DNA of 64,000 nucleotides from Neolewinella persica DSM 23188 (lineage in GTDB: Bacteria; Bacteroidota; Bacteroidia; Chitinophagales; Saprospiraceae). Every line of letters starts with the position of its first letter. The stretch's first letter is position 1. The translations under genes and the position numbers were made by a program. The DNA lies in the NCBI RefSeq assembly GCF_000373105.1, contig NZ_KB890425.1, positions 124,001 to 188,000 on the forward strand. The letters are read 5' to 3'. This document shows positions 29,601 to 37,445 of the stretch, piece by piece. The notes under the pieces are model-generated. The model searched no databases. It was given only the letters and a program-made list of their open reading frames with translations, and was not told the origin of the DNA.

Positions 29601-29884
29601 ATGCCAATCCGGTGCGCCTCAGGTCCGATAAATTTCAGCAACCGCTCCCGCATGGCCTTCACTCCCGCTTCGGTGAAGGTGAGGCAGAGGATGTTGTGAG
29701 CGCCAGTATCGGTCTCCGTCAGAATGTTACCGATGCGAGCGGCGAGCAAATGGGTTTTACCCGTTCCTGGGCCAGCCAGGACCATAACCGGACCGTCGAT
29801 CTTTTCCACGGCGGCGCGCTGCGCCGGGTTGAGGCGGTCGAGCTCGGTTTGGAAGGTGGTATTATAGAAGAACTTGTTTTTCAA
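26618..29884 (-). CDS. UvrD-like superfamily 1 helicase fused to an Fe-S RecB-type nuclease
   Basis: 1,088 residues. Helicase motifs in order are GPGTGKT (38-44), VLVDEFQDTNGAQD, GDDDQAIYEFQGA, TLTENYRS, TAHSAKGLEFDKVWLLDC and RRLFFVAITRA. The C-terminal third is a PD-(D/E)XK nuclease with GSALHDALETYF, GMIDRVDIL and VVDYKTSG. A Cys in SYLNCPTAFF (about residue 826) and three in CGEDDCEWC (about 1056-1063) form the four-Cys pattern of AddB/AdnB/Cas4 iron-sulfur nucleases. The role is probably DNA end resection or repair. Between helicase parts, an insert of about 52 residues (VAAGTRVQ...APATPP) is encoded by repeat DNA at 28610-28767. Confidence 0.92.
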   Translation of the reverse strand: MKNKFFYNTTFQTELDRLNPAQRAAVEKIDGPVMVLAGPGTGKTHLLAARIGNILTETDTGAHNILCLTFTEAGVKAMRERLLKFIGPEAHRIGIFTFHGFCSNLIQQNLQYFGKPDLEPLGELEQIRIIRSLLDGLEQNTPLRQGYHENYFYEPHLKHLFGAIKAENWEIDDIDQKIDRYVVSLPTHPDFTYKKKYKDKVKGDPKQGTIDEETLRMKRLRAAIHLFPDYQEALRKERRYDYGDMIGWVLRAFNDFPSLLQAYQERYQYVLVDEFQDTNGAQDMIVRSLVDYWERPNVFIVGDDDQAIYEFQGARLRSMTDFFQRYGDVKLVTLTENYRSRQEILDVATTLISKNELRIGNTLPGLAEEKTLVAAGTRVQGKDEEHSRLSPGPSPPERGDGDARFARAEREETAPPTSPAPATPPVKILSFPDPHQETGYLINQLRQWHTAGTPWSEMAIIYAKHGQANELRHLLERADIPYHSKRRPNVLNGRPVRQLLDLLTYLQAEYGRPGTGEYLLFRVLHFRCFGLWPHDLARLNRARLASKNAEGFFPTWRDFLQMPARWPTDLRDGDSIQITADWLEDMIGEIGLYPLTEYVERAMNGSGLLPTVLRHPNRAELLQHLATFADFTVAEVARRPRIMLGDLLETLRQMDENRIQLPLRSHLDQAEAVLLVTAHSAKGLEFDKVWLLDCAEAQWGKSRGSKSQFKLPDTLTYTGAESEDEARRRLFFVAITRAKTEVVMSVADQDTKGKAQQRVSFIDELVAEAGLTIEQAGLTAEETATTVALQLQPTDQSRLPGLEASAIAELLKDFRLSVSALYSYLNCPTAFFYEKLLKVPDLEREQTLYGSALHDALETYFLRMKRDTMNMFPSKEELLYNFEQALGKRRGLLRPESFDNRLRQGQRELARYHDVYRKTWLADVEVELLIRNVEVDGIPLVGMIDRVDILSDAWVRVVDYKTSGSGKQALSKKTKAPTASNPHGGSYWRQLNFYKLLYNNRPGNIRRVKEGKISFLLVNAAGKQPEVGVSMGPKDQDALRAIMREAWEGIQAQNFSGCGEDDCEWCRFVEDLREEAPLKRVDEVDDWT
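28610..28767. repeat. Small insert with inverted dispersed-repeat ends (R7/R8) inside the helicase ORF
   Basis: The left end is GGGCGGGGTCGCAGGTGCGG (28610-28629, plus). The right end, read on the minus strand, is GGCGGGGACGCGGGTGCAGG (28745-28764). Between them lies a palindromic CTCTCC/GGAGAG-rich block that encodes LSPGPSPPERGDGDARFAR. This has the layout of a miniature element with about 25-bp terminal inverted repeats, and it keeps the frame open. Confidence 0.65.
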
Positions 29885-29948
29885 CGCTGATGAACTGATG
29901 ATCAGTAAGTCAGTAAGGTAATGTTTTGGGTCGACAGTAGCTGAGGGC

Positions 29949-30821
29949 TTATCCGCCTCCGGTCTCCTTCTCCTTGCTTGGATCCTTCTTTCGTGGCCTG
30001 ATCTTGAGAACTGTTTTACTTGGGTCGATTTTAATTTCTTTCTTCTTGATCTCCCTGTTTTTTACCGGGTTGAACTCCGCATAACTCGGATCATATTCCG
30101 CCCAGCCAATGCACCACGCGGTCAACTCGTCGACGATCAATTCGCCCTTGTTTTGGTGGGTGTTTATCATGATTGAAAAGGGCCATCGTTCTATGGCATT
30201 CTGTGCGCTGGTTTCTGTCTGGCTCCGGCCCATGTATAAATCCCAGGCCCCAAATTGGTGGAGTAATTCGTGGATAATGACGTATCGATCAGTAATCATA
30301 CCATAGGTGCTTCTACAATACACAATGGCGAGGTCGACGTCTGCCATGGACCAGTAATTAAAGGCGTGGCTACGGTTATTACTCTTTACGAACAGCAGGA
30401 TTTTGAACTTGTCCTCCTTCATGGTCACCCGGTTGTAGGACATAAAAGCCTCCAGATCACGGTAATTTAGTTTATCCAATACTGCATTGGTCGTTTTTGT
30501 TGGGGACTGTCCAATGATTGGCGTCTTGTCAAGAAAAATTACCGAGCCGTTATCCCGTGAGAAGTAATCCTCGTCAAATTCTAATTGCTGCCCATAATAC
30601 TCCGCCTCAGTAACGATCCAGTCACGCGCCGCTGCATATTCCTTAAGGGTATAATCGATCTCATCATCCTCCCAATTACCTTCTGGTGTCTCGACGAAAA
30701 CGCTGAGGATTTTCACCTCGTCGGTCAAAGAAAGGTATTCCTTACTACTGAACTGACCAGGGCGTTGAGCGGATAATACTATTGGAAACGCAAGGAGTAT
30801 TAATAAAAATCTGAAGAGCAT
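29949..30821 (-). CDS. Secreted zincin-like putative metalloprotease
   Basis: 290 residues from ATG 30821, chosen for its signal peptide (MLFRFLLILLAFPIVLSAQ); the frame is open to 30926. HELLHQFGAWDLY near residue 190 is an HExxH zinc-binding helix followed by a possible third ligand. The C-terminus is very lysine-rich (NREIKKKEIKIDPSKTVLKIRPRKK). I do not recognise a named family, and activity is inferred only from the motif. It follows prs on the same strand. Confidence 0.75.
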   Translation of the reverse strand: MLFRFLLILLAFPIVLSAQRPGQFSSKEYLSLTDEVKILSVFVETPEGNWEDDEIDYTLKEYAAARDWIVTEAEYYGQQLEFDEDYFSRDNGSVIFLDKTPIIGQSPTKTTNAVLDKLNYRDLEAFMSYNRVTMKEDKFKILLFVKSNNRSHAFNYWSMADVDLAIVYCRSTYGMITDRYVIIHELLHQFGAWDLYMGRSQTETSAQNAIERWPFSIMINTHQNKGELIVDELTAWCIGWAEYDPSYAEFNPVKNREIKKKEIKIDPSKTVLKIRPRKKDPSKEKETGGG

Positions 30822-30858
30822 AATAGGCTTTATTACTAGGTGTATCTCAATTAAGCTA

Positions 30859-31797
30859 TTACTTCCCCCCCACAAACAACTGCGAAATCGACTTATTCTC
30901 GTGTGTATTCCGAATGGCGTGCGCAAAAAGCGCAGCAGAGGAAAGTACCTTGATCTTCGGAGAAATCTGCTTCAGCGGAACGGCATCACAAACAATGAGG
31001 CTTTCCAGCCGTGACTTCTCGATCTTCTCGTAAGCATCGCCGCTCAGAATTGGGTGGGTGGCGATGGCACGGACGGACCTGGCGCCTTTTTCCATGATCA
31101 GGTCAGCGGCGCGGCACAGCGTACCGGCGGTATCGACGAGGTCATCCACCAGAATGACGTCGGCGTCTTTCACGTCACCGATCAGGGTCATACCGGCGAT
31201 TTCGCCGGCACGTTTGCGGTACTTATCACAGATCACGACGTTGCGTTCGTAGTGCTTGGCGTAGTCGCGCGCGCGCTTTACGCCGCCCATGTCCGGGCTG
31301 GCGAAAGTGACGTTGGTCATATCCTGGCTGTCGAAATACGGGATGTAGATGGCCTGGCTTTTGAGGTGATCTACCGGGATGTCGAAAAAGCCTTGAATCT
31401 GATCGGCGTGCAGGTCAAGCGTCATGATGCGATCGGCACCTGCTTCTACGAGCAGGTTGGCAATCAGTTTGGCGCTGATGGGGACGCGCGGTTGGTCCTT
31501 CCGGTCCTGGCGGGCGTAGCCGAAATAAGGCATTACGCAACAGATGTAACCGGCCGAAGCACGGCGGGCCGCATCGATGGTCAGTAGCATTTCCATCAGG
31601 TTTTCGTGCGGCTGAAAGGTACTGCCGATGATGAAGACGTATTCCCCCCGTACACTCTGTTTGATGATGGGTTGCATCTCTCCGTCGTTGAACTTGGAGA
31701 CCATCAACTCGCCCAGTTTTTGGCCGTAGGCGGTGGAGATTTTATCAGAGAGGTACTGGCTGCCAGTGATGGAGAGCAGGGTGACCTCGTCGGTCAT
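30859..31797 (-). CDS. prs: Ribose-phosphate pyrophosphokinase
   Basis: Makes PRPP from ribose-5-phosphate and ATP for nucleotide, His and Trp synthesis. Motifs seen are FNDGEMQPIIKQSVRGEYVFIIGS, YFGYARQDRKDQPRVPISAKL, the metal-binding TLDLHADQIQGFF, and the PRPP loop VILVDDLVDTAGTL. I choose ATG 31797 (312 residues, MTDEVTLLSITGSQYL). This matches family length, and a -7 box at 31829-31836 leaves no room for a leader ahead of ATG 31824. The other possible start adds nine residues. Confidence 0.96.
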   Translation of the reverse strand: MTDEVTLLSITGSQYLSDKISTAYGQKLGELMVSKFNDGEMQPIIKQSVRGEYVFIIGSTFQPHENLMEMLLTIDAARRASAGYICCVMPYFGYARQDRKDQPRVPISAKLIANLLVEAGADRIMTLDLHADQIQGFFDIPVDHLKSQAIYIPYFDSQDMTNVTFASPDMGGVKRARDYAKHYERNVVICDKYRKRAGEIAGMTLIGDVKDADVILVDDLVDTAGTLCRAADLIMEKGARSVRAIATHPILSGDAYEKIEKSRLESLIVCDAVPLKQISPKIKVLSSAALFAHAIRNTHENKSISQLFVGGK

Positions 31798-31828
31798 CGG
31801 GGTGAGGCGGGGCTTGTGGGACATGGAG

Positions 31829-31836
31829 CAAAGGTA
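31829..31836 (-). promoter_or_regulatory. Probable -7 box of prs
   Basis: TACCTTTG on the minus strand fits TAnnTTTG. The implied transcript start is close to 31823. Confidence 0.45.
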
Positions 31837-31952
31837 GGGCGATTCTCGATTCTTGATTAGCGATGCTCAATTTTTGATTTTATGCCGCAAATTGACGCTA
31901 CGATCAACCCCACCAAAGACTAAAAGCTATATTACCCGTTCAAACAAAAACT

Positions 31953-33677
31953 ATGACGGAGAATAACGGCTTTACGGACATCAGCACCATAGACGAAGAA
32001 CAGCTGCCCATTCCTCGTCACAAACTCCACGGGTGGCTGCATTTTTTAGGTATCTACGCTGGCGAGCACGTAGCGGCTACCGAATTCGTGATCGGTGCCA
32101 CCTTCGTAGCCCTTGGTGCCACCACCCGGGACATTCTCCTCGGCCTCCTCATCGGTAACATCCTGGCCATCCTCAGCTGGACGCTGATCACCTCCCCGAT
32201 TGCCGTAGATACCCGCCTTAGCCTCTACACCTACCTGAATAAAATCGCCGGCGACTCCATGACGAAGCTCTACAACTGGGCCAACGTAGTCATCTTCACC
32301 GTCATCTCCGCAGCGATGATCACCGTCTCCTCAACGGCCGTTCGCTTCCTTTTCGACATCCCCGCCCAGCTCAATTGGTACCCCACCAACGTCTGGTTCG
32401 TGCTGATCGTGCTGATCGTCGGCGCCATTGTGGTCTTCGTCGCCATGTACGGGTTCAATGCTGTGGCCGACTTCTCCAGCATCTGCGCACCCTGGCTTTT
32501 CGTGATGTTCACTTGCGGCGCCCTGGTGCTGTTGCCTGAATTAACGAACGCCGTAGTGGGCCACACCTCCCTGGCTAACTGGAGCGAATTTCTCCTGATC
32601 GGCGACCAATCGATATGGACGGGCGTCAACAGCGATGGGGAACCCGGCATCGGCCTGCTGGAAGTGATCGGCTTCGCCTGGGCGGCCAATACCCTGACCC
32701 ACTTCGGGCTGATCGACATGGCCCTCTTCCGTTACGCGAAAAAGAAATCCTACGGTCTGACGACCAGCTCGGGCATGCTCTTCGGGCACTACATCGCCTG
32801 GATTTCGGCGGGCATCATGGGTGCTGGCGCAGCCGTGCTGCTCGGCAAAGCCATCGTCGAACTAGACCCGGGCGACGTGGCCTATTACGCCCTGGGTATG
32901 TCCGGTTTCGTGATCGTGATCGTGGCGGGCTGGACGACGGCCAACGCGAACCTTTATCGCGCCGGACTGGCCGCGCAAGCCATTTTTACCAATCATTCCC
33001 GGGAGCGGACCACTCTCGTGGTTGGGGTATGTACGGTTATCGTGGCCTGTTTTCCTTTCGTATTCACCAAAATCCTGCCGCTGCTTACCTACGCCGGGCT
33101 ATTGGTCGTGCCGGTAGGCGGCATCGTTTTTGCCGAGCATGTGCTGTTCCCAAAACTTGGGATGACCCGCTACTGGCTCGGTTATCGTGGACTGAACCAC
33201 AGCACGCCCGCCGTAACGGCCTGGGCCGTAGGTCTCATTTTTGGCTTCGGGCTGAATGCCCTTGACGTCATCTCTTTCTACTACCTCTTCCTCCCCACCT
33301 GGGTGGTGACCATGGCGGTCTACATCCTGATGGCCAAACGCTACGGTGCGGGCGAGAAATACCCCGAAGCAGAAGCCGCTGCCCGCAAACAAGATAACCG
33401 CATCGAAGCCTTTCAGGAACAGCAAGCCAACGAGGCTACCGAATTGGTGGCCGATGTTTCGGTACTTTCCAAGCTACTGCTGGTCCTCGCAGGCGCCAGC
33501 CTGCTGCTCATTCTGGTGCTGGGCTTGCTAACCATGTTTAATAGCCCGGACTTGGTCACCTACGAAGCCAATCGAGCGCGGTTTTACCGCTACGCTTTCA
33601 TTGGTACCCTGGTCTACTTTGTAGCTGCCTACTGGCGGCTACAGCGCCAGAAAAAGCTTAACCCCGTTCAAGCCTAG
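31953..33677 (+). CDS. NCS1-family purine/cytosine permease
   Basis: 574 residues with about 12 hydrophobic segments. N-terminal HFLGIYAGEHVAATEFVIGATFVALG, then SLYTYLNKIAGDSMTKLYNWANVV, LIVGAIVVFVAMYGFNAVADFS and WTTANANLYRAGLAAQ fit the nucleobase:cation symporter-1 (CodB-like) family. It imports purines, cytosine or related compounds with a cation. The next gene is a sugar-alcohol dehydrogenase, separated by a structured element, so a joint pathway is not implied. Confidence 0.85.
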   Translation: MTENNGFTDISTIDEEQLPIPRHKLHGWLHFLGIYAGEHVAATEFVIGATFVALGATTRDILLGLLIGNILAILSWTLITSPIAVDTRLSLYTYLNKIAGDSMTKLYNWANVVIFTVISAAMITVSSTAVRFLFDIPAQLNWYPTNVWFVLIVLIVGAIVVFVAMYGFNAVADFSSICAPWLFVMFTCGALVLLPELTNAVVGHTSLANWSEFLLIGDQSIWTGVNSDGEPGIGLLEVIGFAWAANTLTHFGLIDMALFRYAKKKSYGLTTSSGMLFGHYIAWISAGIMGAGAAVLLGKAIVELDPGDVAYYALGMSGFVIVIVAGWTTANANLYRAGLAAQAIFTNHSRERTTLVVGVCTVIVACFPFVFTKILPLLTYAGLLVVPVGGIVFAEHVLFPKLGMTRYWLGYRGLNHSTPAVTAWAVGLIFGFGLNALDVISFYYLFLPTWVVTMAVYILMAKRYGAGEKYPEAEAAARKQDNRIEAFQEQQANEATELVADVSVLSKLLLVLAGASLLLILVLGLLTMFNSPDLVTYEANRARFYRYAFIGTLVYFVAAYWRLQRQKKLNPVQA

Positions 33678-33692
33678 AGGGCTGATCCATCG

Positions 33693-33832
33693 GTTTCGTA
33701 ACTTGTTCCGTACGGACAGGGCTCGCCCCCGTCCGTATCGGCACCCCGGAAACGCTCTTATCGCTCGCTTAGCGAACGGCAATTGACATCACTTCACCTG
33801 TAGTGGCGGGGCAAGCCCCGCGACTACAGGTA
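33693..33832 (+). repeat. Three-hairpin dispersed element, copy 1
   Basis: About 140 bp starting 16 bp after the permease stop. Hairpin 1 pairs TACGGAC with GTCCGTA (33711-33737). Hairpin 2 is TCGCTTAGCGA (about 33766-33776). Hairpin 3 pairs CCTGTAGT-G-GCGGGG with CCCCGC-G-ACTACAGG (33798-33830). A second copy with the same order lies on the minus strand at 44090-44229. Confidence 0.75.
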
Positions 33833-33875
33833 CGCCCCTTGATTAACCAAATTATAAATCAGCCCATTATCACTC

Positions 33876-35369
33876 ATGCCCGCAAACATCCCGCTTCTCC
33901 AGGAAAACCTGTCAAAATTACCCGATGGTGTAGGTCGGCCCACTTACGACCGCACCCCCCTCAAAACCGGGATTGTCCACGTCGGTGTAGGTGGTTTTCA
34001 TCGGGCACATGAAGCCTATTACACCCACCTTTTACTGGAAGCAGGGAAGGCAAAGGACTGGGCCATCTGCGGCGTGGGCTTGCGGGAGGGCGACCGCCAA
34101 ATGGGCGAAGTCCTGAAGCAACAAGACTTCCTCTACTCCATGATTGTCCGTCATCCCGACGGGAAGATCGAAACGACCGTCATCGGTTCCATCGTGGAGT
34201 TCCTGCTTGGCCCGGATAATCCCGGGGCGGTGATCAACCGCATGGCTGCTCCGGAAACCCGGATTGTTTCCCTGACGATCACCGAAGGAGGCTACAACGT
34301 GAACCCCGCCACCGGGGCCTTCGACTTCGATAATACCGACATTAGTCACGATCTGGAACATCCGGATGCGCCCGTCACCGTTTTCGGCTACCTGGCTGCC
34401 GCGCTGCGCAAGCGGCGGGACGAAGGCCGTGAAGCGTTTACCGTACAATCCTGCGATAACGTGCAGCACAACGGCGACGTGACCCGCAGGGCACTACTGG
34501 CCTTTACAGAACGGCTGGACCCCGGGTTAGCGGAATGGATAGGTGCCAACGTCCGTTTCCCCAACGCCATGGTCGACCGCATCACCCCGAGAACCACCCC
34601 GGCGGATACAAACTACCTGCAGCAGGAATTCGGCCTGAAGGACGAATGGCCCGTCACCTGTGAGCCGTTCATGCAATGGGTCATCGAAGACGATTTCTCT
34701 GACGGGCGACCCGCCTGGGAAGCCGTAGGTGCGCAATTCGTGCCGGACGTGACGCCCTACGAAAAGATGAAGCTTCGGCTGCTGAACGCCGGCCATTCGG
34801 TGCTGGGCTTGTTGGGGGCCATCCACGGTCATGAAACCATCGACGGCTGCATCGCTGACCCGCTCTTCGCCGGCTACCTGCGCGACTTCCTGGATAAGGA
34901 GGCGACCCCGGTGCTTGACACCGTGGAAGGTATTGACCTGCAGGCCTATAAAGACAGCCTGATCGAACGCTTCGGCAACCCCAACGTGAAGGACGGGCTG
35001 GCCCGCATTTGCGCGGAGAGCTCCGCTAAGCTGCCGAAGTTCCTCATCGAGACCATCCGGGAAAACCTGGTCGCAGGTGGCAGTATCGATTACTCCGCCC
35101 TCATCATCGCCACCTGGTGTTACTACAGCGACACCCACGCCGACCGCTTCGGGAAGCCACTGGAGGTGATCGACGAGCAGAAGGAAGAGTTACAAAAAGC
35201 GGCGAAGGAGACCACCGAAGATCCGCTGGCTTTTTTACGGCAGGAGGAACTGTTTGGGGATTTGGTAAAGGACGAGAGGTTCGGTTCTAAGTACGCCGAG
35301 TTGGTGGAGAGGCTTTATGCTGATCCTGATGTTGGGGTGTTGATGAGGGAGGTGCGTAAGGGCTCCTGA
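33876..35369 (+). CDS. Mannitol-dehydrogenase family NAD-dependent polyol dehydrogenase
   Basis: 497 residues of the long-chain polyol-specific dehydrogenase family, which oxidises mannitol, mannonate, fructuronate or related acids to ketoses. The N-terminal NAD-binding segment is IVHVGVGGFHRAHEAYY. The substrate and catalytic block is KMKLRLLNAGHSVLGLLG, with the conserved Lys-Asn-His pattern. The sequence looks closest to mannitol 2-dehydrogenases (TITEGGYNVNPATGAFD, SCDNVQHNGDVTRRALLAF, FPNAMVDRITPRT), but I cannot fix the substrate. Confidence 0.9.
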   Translation: MPANIPLLQENLSKLPDGVGRPTYDRTPLKTGIVHVGVGGFHRAHEAYYTHLLLEAGKAKDWAICGVGLREGDRQMGEVLKQQDFLYSMIVRHPDGKIETTVIGSIVEFLLGPDNPGAVINRMAAPETRIVSLTITEGGYNVNPATGAFDFDNTDISHDLEHPDAPVTVFGYLAAALRKRRDEGREAFTVQSCDNVQHNGDVTRRALLAFTERLDPGLAEWIGANVRFPNAMVDRITPRTTPADTNYLQQEFGLKDEWPVTCEPFMQWVIEDDFSDGRPAWEAVGAQFVPDVTPYEKMKLRLLNAGHSVLGLLGAIHGHETIDGCIADPLFAGYLRDFLDKEATPVLDTVEGIDLQAYKDSLIERFGNPNVKDGLARICAESSAKLPKFLIETIRENLVAGGSIDYSALIIATWCYYSDTHADRFGKPLEVIDEQKEELQKAAKETTEDPLAFLRQEELFGDLVKDERFGSKYAELVERLYADPDVGVLMREVRKGS

Positions 35370-36030
35370 TTGCCCGCCTTGAACGAGCAGGACCGGAGGT
35401 CAGTCTCTTGTAGCCAGGTCGTTTACTGCCTTGTCTTCGTTAGTAACCTTGCAATTGCCCTGGATTGATTGGGAGGTTAGGGAGACGATCTCGCCCTGAT
35501 GTTTATTGGGCGGGGCCGCAGGATGCAAGGGAAGGTTTCTGGAGCGGGGTTAGGGCTTGTTGTTGGGGTTTACACCAGTACAGGGGAACATGAATTTATG
35601 CATGTTTTTACATGTTGCGGAGCGACTACCCGCTACGTTGCCTGGGACTGGGCGGCACGACGCAGTTCCAGGTAACGAGATCGCCCCTGGACGTTTGACG
35701 ACGCTGCGCGTCGTAAAGCCTAGGGCGGTTTGGCCGTTACCCCGGACTTTGTCCAGGGGAACTAATGTGTATTTGCTCGCGAAATCTGGTCCAGTTAAAT
35801 GTCTGGAATTTAAGGAATTACCCATTAGTAAGTTGTGCTTCGAGCGGGGAGGCCAAAACGGTGTTTACGGCCATTTGTACAACATTGTTAATAGCTTTTA
35901 TTTTTTGATAAACTGCTTTGTATTGCCTGCTCCGCAGGTGTTGGGGGAAGGCCCGTACGCTAAGTGGTATAAGAGGGATAAGGAATGGCCATTGGGCTGC
36001 TGCTTACCTTACTCGATTGTGCTTTTGTTA
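35370..36030. repeat. Intergenic region with compound palindromic element, no gene
   Basis: Contains dispersed-repeat copy R9 (35508-35535). A nested palindrome cluster follows: CCTGG/CCAGG ends at 35641-35672, ACGACGC/GCGTCGT at 35698-35714 and CCCCGGAC/GTCCAGGGG at 35740-35759. CCCCTGGAC (35684-35692) is also complementary to GTCCAGGGG (35751-35759). A 179-residue open frame crosses these palindromes and is not believed. The AT-rich tail belongs to the next gene's flank. Confidence 0.6.
35508..35535 (+). repeat. Dispersed G-rich repeat, copy R9
   Basis: GGGCGGGGCCGCAGGATGCA, then AGGGAAGG, with one inserted A in GGATGC. It faces R10 (37362-37388) across the low-GC DUF2268-like gene. Confidence 0.75.
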
Positions 36031-36915
36031 TTATTTCCAATATTCATCAAGGTAACCACTTTTCTTAGTGAATTGCGATGGGTCTTTGATGTTTAAAATT
36101 TCAAATATTGCTTTAGTCTTATCAGCTTGTCTATCGTAATATGCTTTAGTTATTTTATAGCCCATCCAATAGCCTAAGTCGTTTGGTCTGTCATCTTTTT
36201 CACTCGTTTGATAAAGCCAGTCTTTGAATTTTTTATTTTTCATTTTCTTTACGAATTCCCTAGTTAGCATTTCAGAGTGTGCTTCGCCATAATCAAAAGC
36301 AACTTTATTTATGTGAGTTCCAGAGATTAGTTCCCCGATGAAATCAGCACTCCCTTCTTTTAATGATTGGAACAATAAAGTTTTCTTACCCTTAAAGTTT
36401 TGTTGATAGTGGATGAGTTCGTGAGCCACCAATCCTGGTAAACCGTCCAAGTTTTCTAACATCTCTGTCCCCAATATGATACCAGCATCAGAAACAGTTC
36501 CTCCAGAGTTAAACCGACCAACTACATAATATATTGGTGGAAAAACAGCATCTGGATATAGCTCTTCCAACGCTTCGTATATTTTTATTATTTCTTGCTT
36601 TTTGGTATCAAGGTCGTCCAAAACATTACGAGATTTTAGATAGTCCTTTTTTCTCTCGTTGACTGTTTTATAGAGAGCATTGGCATTTTCAATTCTGTAT
36701 TTAGTAAAACCTTTTACGCCTTCTGTTCCATTTTCTATGTAATCAGCAAAAGCATCCTGGCCCAATGAATCAATATTGTCAAAGGCCTTCCAAAATCGTT
36801 CAACATCTTGGGTCACAAATTTTGCATCAGACGGTTTGGCCGAATAATTTTCCTGTCCTATCGCAAATTGAAATATTCCAAAAATTAAGGCTATTGTAAA
36901 AACTATTCTTTTCAT
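36031..36915 (-). CDS. Low-GC secreted DUF2268-like putative Zn-dependent protease
   Basis: 294 residues with a signal peptide (MKRIVFTIALIFGIFQFAIGQ). VAHELIHYQQ near residue 165 is an HExxH site, and EGSADFIGELISG about 25 residues later supplies a plausible Glu ligand, as in DUF2268/Zn-protease-like proteins. The codon use is strikingly AT-rich compared with both flanks. The gene sits between inward-facing dispersed repeats R9 and R10, next to a possible transposase fragment, so recent acquisition is likely. No partner gene is seen. Confidence 0.8.
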   Translation of the reverse strand: MKRIVFTIALIFGIFQFAIGQENYSAKPSDAKFVTQDVERFWKAFDNIDSLGQDAFADYIENGTEGVKGFTKYRIENANALYKTVNERKKDYLKSRNVLDDLDTKKQEIIKIYEALEELYPDAVFPPIYYVVGRFNSGGTVSDAGIILGTEMLENLDGLPGLVAHELIHYQQNFKGKKTLLFQSLKEGSADFIGELISGTHINKVAFDYGEAHSEMLTREFVKKMKNKKFKDWLYQTSEKDDRPNDLGYWMGYKITKAYYDRQADKTKAIFEILNIKDPSQFTKKSGYLDEYWK

Positions 36916-37361
36916 TTCGTTTGGTTTTAATAAAGCACAACATTAAGCCAGGTATCCGCCACCACGCGCAGCGGGGATGACGAGATACACCTGGCCGTTG
37001 AACGAAGCCGACTCGCTATGGGGATTCAATAGCTGGCACAGGGTTTTCAAGGTGGAGGAATTTAGGGATTTCAATGCTTCAAGATAGGGGTTTCGGTGAT
37101 AATTAGGTAGGTACTTCGGGTGAAAGCGCTCAGGGAACGGTTTAGGCCACAAAGCACCGTTCCCGTAATGAAGTGACTACGCGGCCGAGGGGTATAAGGC
37201 AAGGGTTGAAGGCGCGGACGGACCGGGAGAATGCCAGGGTGGAGCGCGGGCGGGTAGGAAGTAGTCAACAACCAGGAGAGGGCCACCGTAGTCGGCACAT
37301 CGATTGGGCGGTTGGCCGGTAATTTTTTCGTACAGCGCTTCCCAACTACCTGCTCTCAAAA
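36916..37361 (-). pseudogene. Possible remnant of a transposase C-terminus and other decayed coding DNA
   Basis: No intact gene is seen in about 450 bp. On the minus strand around 37190-37350, one frame reads SWEALYEKITGQPPNRCADYGG followed by LLVVDYFLPARAPPW. This resembles the zinc-ribbon end of IS91-type transposases as I remember them, with a Cys replaced by Tyr. A further frame at 36943-37152 ends FNGQVYLVIPAARGGGYLA. Both are broken and frameshifted. The assignment is tentative. Confidence 0.3.
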
Positions 37362-37388
37362 CCTCCCCCAGCACCCGCGCCCCCGCCC
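37362..37388 (-). repeat. Dispersed G-rich repeat, copy R10
   Basis: Minus-strand GGGCGGGGGCGCGGGTGCTG then GGGGAGG. It closes the segment opened by R9 and lies 57 bp before the start of the next gene. Confidence 0.8.
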
Positions 37389-37445
37389 AAATAAAACACA
37401 TGTAGTATCTTATCCCCCCATTCACTCCCATACCAAAACAAAAGC

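Noticed and set aside
35557-36096. 179-codon plus-strand open frame
   Set aside because: It runs through palindromic repeats and overlaps the DUF2268-like gene end. It has no recognisable domain or promoter.
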